The notes under the pieces: model-generated | The model's input: only the letters and a program-made list of their open reading frames with translations | Told to the model about the DNA's origin: nothing | The model's database searches: none | Assembly: GCA_002293665.1 (NCBI GenBank) | Contig: DBDQ01000090.1 | Location: 1-12,906, forward strand | Source of the DNA: Alistipes sp. UBA928 | GTDB taxonomy: Bacteria; Bacteroidota; Bacteroidia; Bacteroidales; Rikenellaceae | DNA length: 12,906 bases | Direction: 5' to 3' | Shown: in pieces, positions 1 through 5,643 of the stretch | Numbering within the stretch: position 1 is the stretch's first letter | How the letters are laid out: every line of letters begins with the position of its first letter | Position numbers and translations under genes: made by a program

Positions 1-1
1 C

Positions 2-1951
2 GGCAAAGGCAAGAAGAAAGGCTCGCCCAAACCCGTGGTGCGCCCCGAAGTGAACGACGAGGAGGTGCAGAAACAGGTGAAGGAGACGCTGGCACGTCTC
101 ACCGCCAAAGGAACCAAAGGCAAAGGCGCCAAGTATCGCAAAGACAAGCGCGACGAGGCCGCATCGCGTGCCGCCGAGGCGATGGTGCGCAGCGAACAGG
201 AGCGTTCGACACTCCAGGTGACGGAATTCGTGACCGTGAGCGAGCTCGCCACCATGATGGACGTGGCCGTGACCGACGTGATCATGGCGTGCATGAACCT
301 GGGCCTCATGGTGTCGATCAACCAGCGACTCGACGCCGAGGCGCTCGTGATCGTCGCCGAGGAGTTCGGCTACAAGGTCGAGTTCGTGAGCGCCGAGATA
401 CAAGAGTCGATAGGCGAGGTGGAGGAGGCCGACCGGCCCGAAGATCTCTCGCCGCGGCCACCCATAGTGACGGTGATGGGCCACGTCGACCACGGTAAAA
501 CGTCGCTGCTCGACAATATTCGCAAAACCAACGTCATAGAGGGCGAAGCCGGGGGGATCACCCAGCACATTGGCGCGTACAGCGTGGAGCTCAACGGCCA
601 GAAGATCACCTTCCTCGACACCCCGGGCCACGAGGCGTTCACCGCCATGAGGGCGCGTGGGGCCAAGATCACCGACGTTGCGATCATAATCGTGGCGGCC
701 GATGACAGCGTGATGCCCCAAACCGTGGAGGCGATCAACCACGCCGTAGCCGCGGGAGTACCCATGGTGTTCGCCATCAACAAGATCGACAAGCCGGGTG
801 CCGACGCCGAACGCATCAAGGAGCAACTTGCGCAGATGAACTACCTCGTCGAGGACTGGGGCGGAAAGTACCAAAGTCAGGACGTGTCGGCCAAACAGGG
901 ACTCAACCTCGACAAGCTGCTCGAAAAAGTGCTGTTGGAGGCCGAACTGCTCGATCTCAAGGCCAATCCGCACAGGAAGGCTTCCGGCGCCGTGATCGAG
1001 TCCACGCTCGACAAGGGACGCGGCTACGTTTCGACCGTGTTGGTCGAGAACGGTACGCTGAGGGTCGGCGACGTGATGCTGGCGGGGATCAACACCGGCC
1101 GCGTCAAGGCTATGTACAACGAGCACGGCCAGAAGGTCGAAGAGGCACCGCCCGCAACACCTGTGTTGGTGCTGGGGCTCAACGGCGCTCCGCAGGCCGG
1201 CGACACGTTCAACGTGATGGACGACGACAAGAGCGCACGACAGTTGGCCAACAAACGCGAACAGTTGCAACGGGCTCAGGGTCTGCGCACGCAAAAGCAC
1301 GTCACCCTCGACGAGATCGGCCGACGCATAGCGATCGGCTCGTTCAAGGAGCTCAACATTATCGTCAAGGGCGACGTTGACGGCTCGATCGAGGCAATGA
1401 CCGACTCGCTCGTGAAACTGTCGAAGGAGGAGGTGCAGGTCAACGTGATCCACAAGGCCGTGGGTCAGATTTCGGAGAGCGACGTGCTGCTGGCCGCCGC
1501 GTCGAACGCCATCATAGTCGGGTTCCAGGTGCGTCCGTCGATGGCCGCGCGCAAACTCGCCGAGAAGGAGGAGATCGAAATTCGCCTCTACTCGATCATC
1601 TACGACGCGATCAACGACATCAAAGACGCTATCGAAGGCATGCTGGAGCCGATCACAAAAGAGGAGATCGTCTGCTCGGTGGAAGTACTGGAAACGTTCA
1701 AAATCTCGAAAGTCGGCACTATCGCCGGATGTATCGTGCGCGAGGGCAAGATCACGCGCTCGACCCCCATCCGGGTTATCCGCGACGGTATCGTGGTCTA
1801 CACCGGCAAACTCGGGTCTTTGAAACGCTTCAAAGACGACGCCAAGGAGGTCGGGCCCGGTCTCGAATGCGGTCTCAACATCGACGGCTACAACGACATA
1901 CACGTCGGCGACATCGTCGAGGGCTACGAGACGGTCGAGGTCAAGAGGTGA
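2..1951 (+). CDS. infB: Translation initiation factor IF-2, 5'-truncated by window edge
   Basis: IF-2 is the cytoplasmic GTPase that brings fMet-tRNA to the 30S subunit and promotes subunit joining. The frame is open to the left edge, so the true start and most of the lysine-rich N-terminal extension lie outside; 649 residues are visible. In order they show a basic linker, an IF2_N-type domain (about nt 215-400), and the GTPase domain. The G motifs are G1 GHVDHGKT at nt 479-502, G2 GGITQHIG from nt 551, G3 DTPGHE from nt 617, G4 NKID near nt 780, and G5 SAKQG near nt 888. Domains II-IV follow, and the C-terminal fMet-tRNA-binding domain ends in VEVKR. Nothing suggests a pseudogene; base composition matches the PUL genes. 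The gene stops just before a strong hairpin and faces a convergent small gene. Identification is secure from the G motifs and co-linearity with the family. Confidence 0.97.
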   Translation, partial: GKGKKKGSPKPVVRPEVNDEEVQKQVKETLARLTAKGTKGKGAKYRKDKRDEAASRAAEAMVRSEQERSTLQVTEFVTVSELATMMDVAVTDVIMACMNLGLMVSINQRLDAEALVIVAEEFGYKVEFVSAEIQESIGEVEEADRPEDLSPRPPIVTVMGHVDHGKTSLLDNIRKTNVIEGEAGGITQHIGAYSVELNGQKITFLDTPGHEAFTAMRARGAKITDVAIIIVAADDSVMPQTVEAINHAVAAGVPMVFAINKIDKPGADAERIKEQLAQMNYLVEDWGGKYQSQDVSAKQGLNLDKLLEKVLLEAELLDLKANPHRKASGAVIESTLDKGRGYVSTVLVENGTLRVGDVMLAGINTGRVKAMYNEHGQKVEEAPPATPVLVLGLNGAPQAGDTFNVMDDDKSARQLANKREQLQRAQGLRTQKHVTLDEIGRRIAIGSFKELNIIVKGDVDGSIEAMTDSLVKLSKEEVQVNVIHKAVGQISESDVLLAAASNAIIVGFQVRPSMAARKLAEKEEIEIRLYSIIYDAINDIKDAIEGMLEPITKEEIVCSVEVLETFKISKVGTIAGCIVREGKITRSTPIRVIRDGIVVYTGKLGSLKRFKDDAKEVGPGLECGLNIDGYNDIHVGDIVEGYETVEVKR

Positions 1952-1963
1952 TGTTTCGGGTAC

Positions 1964-2007
1964 CCAAAAGAGAGGCGCCTCCGATCCCGGGGGCGCCTCT
2001 CTTTTGG
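1964..2007. terminator. Bidirectional hairpin terminator between infB and the convergent small gene
   Basis: A perfect 16-bp inverted repeat (arms 1964-1979 and 1992-2007) encloses a 12-nt loop that can pair a little further. The arms begin and end with CCAAAAG/CTTTTGG, so the T-run sits in the base of the stem on both strands, and no longer U-tract follows. It lies 12 nt after the infB stop and about 22 nt past the stop of the opposing gene. It is best read as a shared terminator for both convergent genes. Confidence 0.85.
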
Positions 2008-2018
2008 CAGTCGGAGCA

Positions 2019-2039
2019 GGTTCGATGCATTATCGAACC
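2019..2039. other. Small hairpin spanning the stop codon of the minus-strand gene
   Basis: The arms 2019-2026 (GGTTCGAT) and 2032-2039 (ATCGAACC) are perfectly complementary around a 5-nt loop. The TAA stop of the minus-strand gene (2032-2030) lies at the loop edge. No T-run follows on either strand, so this is not a classic terminator. It could stabilise the 3' end of the mRNA or be incidental. Confidence 0.5.
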
Positions 2040-2425
2040 AGAGTTGTATAGCCGTTGGGGTATTTTATCAGCCACGAACCCGAAGCGGCTTTTCCGGTAA
2101 TCTTCAATTTAAACCAACCGTAATCGCGTAAATTCTCTCTGTGCGAAATAACTATCTCACCCTCTGCTCTCAGAGCTTGCCTCAAATAACTCAATGAGTA
2201 GTTAAAAATATCCTCGGCGGTTTTTCCGGGATAGGGATCGGCCGCATTGGCCGATATTGAGAAAGTGACTGTGAACTCCTGCCCGAGCTGTACGGTAGTG
2301 GGAGGAGGTTGGATAAAATTAAATGCACCGATCGGAAAATCAATCTGATACTGCTGGGCCTGGGCAGGAGTTGCGAATACGGCAAAGGTTGCCGCAGCGG
2401 CGATCATCAAAAACAGTTTTTTCAT
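2030..2425 (-). CDS. Small secreted protein of unknown function
   Basis: A 131-residue protein that I do not recognise. The ATG at 2425 is chosen because it begins a textbook Sec signal peptide: MKKL, then a hydrophobic Ala/Phe-rich core (residues 5-18), then a signal peptidase I site after AQA at residue 23. Upstream in-frame codons would bury this signal. The mature part is about 108 residues with no cysteine and no lipobox. It has a proline run near residues 40-42, a beta-strand-like EFTVTFSI stretch (50-57), an amphipathic central segment (about 68-90) and alternating polar/hydrophobic stretches near the C terminus (GWFKLKIT, GSWLIKYP). A small beta-rich periplasmic or surface protein is likely but is inference. 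Hand-counted G+C is about 49% over 2041-2400, clearly below the flanking genes. It is convergent with infB, monocistronic, and has its own good promoter. Confidence 0.75.
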   Translation of the reverse strand: MKKLFLMIAAAATFAVFATPAQAQQYQIDFPIGAFNFIQPPPTTVQLGQEFTVTFSISANAADPYPGKTAEDIFNYSLSYLRQALRAEGEIVISHRENLRDYGWFKLKITGKAASGSWLIKYPNGYTTLVR

Positions 2426-2484
2426 AATAGCGTTAATTATAAGGGGGATGCCTACTCTTTGAGCTTTTCGGCTTACGCTTTGCA

Positions 2485-2515
2485 CAAAATTAAAGTAATA
2501 TTTTGATACAAACAA
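2485..2515 (-). promoter_or_regulatory. Bacteroidota-type promoter for the small secreted-protein gene
   Basis: On the minus strand TTG (2515-2513) is followed after 20 nt by TAATTTTG (2492-2485). This is an exact match to the Bacteroides -7 consensus TANNTTTG, with a -33 TTG at the expected distance. It would give a 5' UTR of roughly 50-60 nt before the ATG at 2425, in an AT-rich intergenic stretch. Confidence 0.7.
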
Positions 2516-2545
2516 GTGGTTTTTGCTATTTTCTCACAGAGCGAC

Positions 2546-2585
2546 AATAAAAATCCAGAGCGCCCGCATCCGGCGGGCGCTCTGG
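2546..2585 (-). terminator. Rho-independent terminator of the mscL / DJ-1 operon
   Basis: A perfect 13-bp GC-rich stem (arms 2555-2567 and 2573-2585, 5-nt loop) is followed on the minus strand by ATTTTTATT (2554-2546). It lies about 31 nt after the DJ-1 family stop codon and upstream of the promoter region of the next minus-strand gene, which it insulates. Confidence 0.92.
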
Positions 2586-2616
2586 TCTAAAGAATGGCGC
2601 ACGGTGGCGCTAAGGG

Positions 2617-3159
2617 TCAACCGACCAGCAACTGGCCGGCCACGGCATCGCGCTTTTCGCGTCCGGCGACAATTTCCACCAACTTCAGTGCGAAATCTAT
2701 GGTCAGTCCCGGGCCGCGTCCCGTCGTTATGTTGCCGTCGACCACCACGGGTCGGTCGGTCTGGAGCGTTGCCCCCGTCAGGTATTGCTCAAACCCCGGA
2801 TAGCAGGTCGCCCTGCGGCCCTTCAACAGGCCGAGTCCACCCAACACCATCGGCGAGGCGCAGATCGCGGCAACCCGTCCACCCTTGTTCGCAAACGCGA
2901 GCAGCTCCCGTTTCATCTCCTCATGGTCGTTGAAACTGGTAGTTCCGCCCGGCAGGACAAGCATTTCGGCTCCGGCGAGATCGGCCTCGGAGAAGAGCAG
3001 GTCGGCGATCACGGTGACTCCGTGCCCGGCGGTCACCTGCCTTTGTCCGGTGAGCGACACCGTCTTCACGTCGAGTTCGGCACGGCGCAAAATATCGACC
3101 GTGGTCATGGCTTCGATCTCCTCGAAACCCGTTGTCAGAAAAACGAAAATTGTCTTCAT
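2617..3159 (-). CDS. DJ-1/PfpI family protein (YajL/ThiJ-like)
   Basis: A 180-residue, single-domain cytoplasmic protein of the DJ-1/PfpI superfamily, the usual length for YajL/DJ-1. Family hallmarks visible are: the N-terminal strand with GFEEIEA, where Glu16 matches the glutamate that tunes the nucleophile; LPGG at residues 69-72; and the nucleophile-elbow AAICASP with Cys100, equivalent to Cys106 of human DJ-1. C-terminally DGNITTGRGPG and DFALKLVEIV also match. Proposed family roles include protection against oxidative or carbonyl stress and glyoxalase/deglycase activity; which applies here cannot be told. The ATG at 3159 is chosen because MKTIFVFL starts the Rossmann-like core; an upstream in-frame start would add a polar 12-residue tail lying in the mscL spacer. 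It is second in an operon, 19 nt after the mscL stop, and ends before a strong terminator. Confidence 0.93.
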   Translation of the reverse strand: MKTIFVFLTTGFEEIEAMTTVDILRRAELDVKTVSLTGQRQVTAGHGVTVIADLLFSEADLAGAEMLVLPGGTTSFNDHEEMKRELLAFANKGGRVAAICASPMVLGGLGLLKGRRATCYPGFEQYLTGATLQTDRPVVVDGNITTGRGPGLTIDFALKLVEIVAGREKRDAVAGQLLVG

Positions 3160-3178
3160 GTCTGGTAGTCTGTTTTGA

Positions 3179-3586
3179 TTACTTTTTTGCCGCATGCCCC
3201 TCTTTCAGCAGGTCGCGAATCTCAGTGAGCAGCGCCTGGTCTTTGGTTGCGGGTGCGACGTAGGGCGTTTTTCGCAGCGAATTGATCAACTTAACGAGCA
3301 GGAATACACAAAACGCAAGGATCAGGAAATCGAAACACGTTTGGATGAACGCGCCGTATTTCCACAATACCGGCTCGGCTCCGGCGGCAACCTTGCCCGG
3401 ATTGAGAGTCACCGCCAGATCTCCGAAGTGGGTCTTGCCGAACAGCATCCCCAGCGGCGGCATCAGAACATCGTTCACGACCGACGCGATAATCTTCTGG
3501 AACGCGCCGCCGATGATCACACCGACCGCCATGTCCATCACGTTGCCCTTGAGAGCAAATGCTTTGAATTCATCTAAAAACTTCAT
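3179..3586 (-). CDS. mscL: Large-conductance mechanosensitive channel MscL
   Basis: MscL forms a homopentameric inner-membrane pore that opens under membrane tension and releases solutes on hypo-osmotic shock. The 135-residue length is typical. The N-terminal amphipathic helix (FLDEFKAFALKGNV) leads into TM1 (about 16-45) with the signature MDMAVGVIIGGAF and NDVLMPPLG. A short periplasmic loop (about 50-73) follows, then TM2 (about 76-103, rich in Phe/Leu/Ile) and a cytoplasmic C-terminal helix (about 114-130). I chose the ATG at 3586 over the TTG two codons upstream, since MKFLDEF matches the family start. First gene of the operon with the DJ-1 family gene, divergent from tRNA-Ser. Confidence 0.97.
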   Translation of the reverse strand: MKFLDEFKAFALKGNVMDMAVGVIIGGAFQKIIASVVNDVLMPPLGMLFGKTHFGDLAVTLNPGKVAAGAEPVLWKYGAFIQTCFDFLILAFCVFLLVKLINSLRKTPYVAPATKDQALLTEIRDLLKEGHAAKK

Positions 3587-3615
3587 AATCAATATGGTTT
3601 ATGTGTTAGGTTATT

Positions 3616-3623
3616 CAAAAATA
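3616..3623 (-). promoter_or_regulatory. -7 element (TATTTTTG) for mscL
   Basis: TATTTTTG on the minus strand, 30 nt before the mscL ATG, is an exact match to TANNTTTG. No TTTG lies at the expected 19-21 nt upstream; the nearest TTTG (3641-3638) is only 14 nt away. The -33 element is therefore weak or absent. Confidence 0.55.
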
Positions 3624-3666
3624 CAAAAAACGTGCGACAAAGCGCGTGAATGTAAAAAAAGTTTGC

Positions 3667-3674
3667 TATTTTTG
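3667..3674 (+). promoter_or_regulatory. -7 element (TATTTTTG) for tRNA-Ser
   Basis: An exact TANNTTTG match on the plus strand, preceded by a run of seven A (3654-3660) and GTTTGC. It lies about 95 nt before the mature tRNA, so the primary transcript would carry a leader of roughly 90 nt. No convincing -33 TTTG is seen. Confidence 0.55.
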
Positions 3675-3705
3675 CGCTCTGCCACTCCGGAGATGCGGGT
3701 TTCCA

Positions 3706-3759
3706 ACCGATGGTCAATCGGTGGTTACGCGGCAAAACTCAGGGCAACAGAACCTGAGT
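3706..3759 (+). other. Two hairpins in the tRNA-Ser 5' leader
   Basis: Hairpin 1 pairs ACCGAT (3706-3711) with ATCGGT (3717-3722). Hairpin 2 pairs ACTCAGG (3737-3743) with CCTGAGT (3753-3759) around a 9-nt loop. Both lie between the predicted promoter and the tRNA 5' end, where RNase P would remove them. I do not recognise a second tRNA or a known RNA family here. Confidence 0.45.
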
Positions 3760-3769
3760 CCGGACGCTC

Positions 3770-3858
<89 letters not shown>

Positions 3859-3892
3859 GGTAAATATTTAAAATCAGCGATTTAGCCGATTT

Positions 3893-3910
3893 GTACACAA
3901 AAACGTACAC
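3893..3910 (+). repeat. GTACAC direct repeats downstream of tRNA-Ser
   Basis: GTACAC occurs at 3893-3898 and 3905-3910, each followed by an A-rich stretch (period 12). Just before them, AGCGATTT/GCCGATTT near 3876-3892 is a second imperfect repeat. They sit between the tRNA 3' end and its terminator. The position would suit a tyrosine-recombinase attachment site, but no integrase is present in the window, so this is only a candidate. Confidence 0.35.
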
Positions 3911-3911
3911 G

Positions 3912-3938
3912 AAAGCACTCCTAAACGGGTGCTTTTTT
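3912..3938 (+). terminator. Rho-independent terminator of tRNA-Ser
   Basis: AAAGCACTC (3912-3920) pairs with GGGTGCTTT (3927-3935) around CTAAAC, with one T-G wobble, and runs into six T (3933-3938). It lies 55 nt after the tRNA 3' end. Confidence 0.9.
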
Positions 3939-3980
3939 CATGTCTGCACCCACAAAAGATGTCGAAGTTCCGTTCAATCA

Positions 3981-4010
3981 TAACAGACAACACCTGTTAG
4001 GGTATTTTTT
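3981..4010 (+). promoter_or_regulatory. Inverted repeat plus T6 run ahead of the sigma factor gene
   Basis: TAACAG (3981-3986) and CTGTTA (3994-3999) form a perfect 6-bp inverted repeat with a 7-nt spacer, followed by T6 at 4005-4010. It could be an operator for the PUL regulator promoter or a weak terminator/attenuator. I find no exact TANNTTTG between it and the ATG at 4071, so the sigma gene promoter is not identified. Confidence 0.35.
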
Positions 4011-4070
4011 ACTAAATTGCGACTATGCTTACAGATGGGAAGCCCTAATATCGAGCCCAATGCCCGAGCA

Positions 4071-4685
4071 ATGAACAAAACGACAGCAAGAGAGATCGTA
4101 ATGGAAATTTCTCAAAACAACTCGCAAGTTGCTTTGAAAGCCCTGTTCATGCACTACTATGGCAAGCTGTTCTGTTTCGTTTCGGGCTACGTCGCCTCGC
4201 GCGAGGAGGCCGAGGAGATCGCCTCCGACGTGTTCGTCACGGTATGGAAAAACCGCTCTGATTTGCATAACGTCCAGAATATCACCTCGTGGCTCTACAC
4301 CATCGCCCGCAACATGGCGGTGAGCCACACGAGGAAACAGGCCTCGATCCGCCACGGTGCCGGAATCGACACGGCGGAGTATCTGGCGGGCGACATGTAC
4401 GACAATCCCGAAACCAAACTGATCGGCGCCGAACTGCTCGACAAGTTCGACAGGGTGGTGGAGACACTGCCCGCCAAGAGCCGCGAGGTGTTCAAACTCG
4501 TCCGCTTCCACGGGCTTCGTTACCGTGAGGCCGCCGACGTGCTGGGCGTCACCGAGAAAACGATAGAGGCCCACATGACGTCGGCCGTCAAAAAGATACG
4601 CGAATCAATCCATGTGCAAAAAAGAAAATCACTATATGAAGCGGGAACAAAATATCGACCTTATAATAAGCAGGGTGTTGTGTAA
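4071..4685 (+). CDS. ECF-type RNA polymerase sigma factor (PUL regulator)
   Basis: An extracytoplasmic-function sigma-70 factor of the Bacteroidota SusC-linked group, expected to direct RNA polymerase to the adjacent susC promoter once its anti-sigma lets go. From the ATG at 4071 it is 204 residues. Region 2 spans about 24-92 (LFMHYYGKLF, then EEAEEIASDVFVTVWKNR, then SWLYTIARNMA). Region 4 spans about 125-180, with LPAKSREVF and the helix-turn-helix YREAADVLGVTEKTIEAHM. Alternative starts are TTG 4017, ATG 4035 and ATG 4101; 4071 gives the usual short N terminus. The C-terminal tail after RESI (181-204) is unusual and overlaps fecR by 50 nt in another frame. A one-base slip at the A6 run 4618-4623 would give a 189-residue protein ending at TGA 4637-4639, overlapping the fecR ATG. 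Confidence 0.93.
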   Translation: MNKTTAREIVMEISQNNSQVALKALFMHYYGKLFCFVSGYVASREEAEEIASDVFVTVWKNRSDLHNVQNITSWLYTIARNMAVSHTRKQASIRHGAGIDTAEYLAGDMYDNPETKLIGAELLDKFDRVVETLPAKSREVFKLVRFHGLRYREAADVLGVTEKTIEAHMTSAVKKIRESIHVQKRKSLYEAGTKYRPYNKQGVV

Positions 4686-5598
4686 CGAAGCCGACAGCGA
4701 TCAGGTGCTCGAACTTCACGAGTGGCTGAATGAGGAGGCCAACCTGGATGAATTTCTCATCCTGAAGGAGTATTTCTCGCTGCCGGCCACATTTCCCGAA
4801 GAGATTCGTGCCCGCATAGCTTTCGAGAAGATGGAAAAACAGACCCTCCGTCTCTCCGCCCCCGGGCGTAGCGGGTTGTGGCCGAAGCGATGGCCGCTCG
4901 TGGCGGCGGCGGTGACGGTGGCTGTCTGCGTTATGGTTGCAGCGCTTTCGATCATGCGCGGCGGGCCGGTCGAGCACTACATCTACACCTCGACCGACAA
5001 CATCCAGCAGTTGACTCTGCCCGACGGCACGTCGGTGAGCCTCAACAAGAACTCGCGCCTGACCTACACCAACGGCTACGGCAAGGAGGAGCGTCTGGTC
5101 GATCTCGAGGGCGAGGCGTGGTTCGAAGTCACCGGCGACGGCAGCACTTTTCGTGTAAGACTCTACGACGGCGAGATCAGCGTTCTGGGCACAAAGTTCA
5201 ATGTTAAGGCCAACCCCACCGAAGATCTGATCGTGGCGAGCCTCGAAGAGGGACGCATCGTATTCCGCGGCGAGGGTTTCGAGCAGGCCATGTCGTCCGG
5301 CGAGCAGTTGCTGTACGACACCCGGCTGTCGCAATACACCCTGCGCGAGGCCGACGTGACGCTCGCCACCCAGTGGCGGCGCGAACTCTACCGCTACCGT
5401 TCGATAACGATGGAGGAGTTGTGCCGCGAGTTGGGGTCGATCTACGAGGTCGAGATAGAGCTGCACACACGGCTCCGCCGGGTTAAGGTGTCGGGCAGCA
5501 TCGACACCTCGCGCGACATAGGCTACGTGCTCGACATAATGAAAAACAGCCTGAAGTTCGACTGGCGGCAAAATGGCAACAAGATAACCATCGACTAA
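4636..5598 (+). CDS. FecR-family anti-sigma factor (FecR + DUF4974)
   Basis: A 320-residue single-pass inner-membrane protein that holds the ECF sigma factor and receives the signal from the STN domain of SusC. Residues 1-82 are the cytoplasmic sigma-binding part. A transmembrane helix spans about 86-107 (WPLVAAAVTVAVCVMVAAL). The periplasmic FecR domain spans about 113-209, with the typical LPDGTSVSLNKNS and DLEGEAWFEV. A C-terminal DUF4974-type domain (about 253-319) includes SITMEELCRELGSIYEVEI and VSGSIDTS, the part expected to meet the receptor's STN domain. I chose the ATG at 4636 because it would form an ATGA overlap with a frame-corrected sigma gene. An ATG at 4612 would add MCKKENHY and enlarge the overlap to 74 nt. 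Translational coupling to the sigma gene is likely in either case. The susC gene starts 45 nt downstream. Confidence 0.93.
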   Translation: MKREQNIDLIISRVLCNEADSDQVLELHEWLNEEANLDEFLILKEYFSLPATFPEEIRARIAFEKMEKQTLRLSAPGRSGLWPKRWPLVAAAVTVAVCVMVAALSIMRGGPVEHYIYTSTDNIQQLTLPDGTSVSLNKNSRLTYTNGYGKEERLVDLEGEAWFEVTGDGSTFRVRLYDGEISVLGTKFNVKANPTEDLIVASLEEGRIVFRGEGFEQAMSSGEQLLYDTRLSQYTLREADVTLATQWRRELYRYRSITMEELCRELGSIYEVEIELHTRLRRVKVSGSIDTSRDIGYVLDIMKNSLKFDWRQNGNKITID

Positions 5599-5632
5599 CC
5601 ACACCGCATAACTACTTTTTTAACCTCTAACC
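5585..5632 (+). repeat. Four TAACC motifs in the fecR-susC junction
   Basis: TAACC occurs at 5585, 5596, 5621 and 5628. The last two lie in tandem 7-mers, TAACCTC and TAACCTT. The spacer of only 45 nt before susC must hold any internal promoter, and no exact TANNTTTG is present in it. The motifs may be chance or may be part of a sigma/regulator target. Confidence 0.25.
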
Positions 5633-5643
5633 TTTATTCGTTT

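Noticed and set aside
2426..2515. N-terminal extension of the small secreted protein
   Set aside because: It would place 30 residues before a clear signal peptide and run through the predicted promoter and leader.
4612..4635. Upstream ATG start for fecR adding eight residues
   Set aside because: It would deepen the overlap with the sigma gene to 74 nt and add a polar stretch not expected in the family; ATG 4636 gives a normal N terminus.
4588..5604. 338-codon minus-strand open frame opposite fecR
   Set aside because: It is a shadow of the FecR coding sequence; the product has no domain and no upstream signals.
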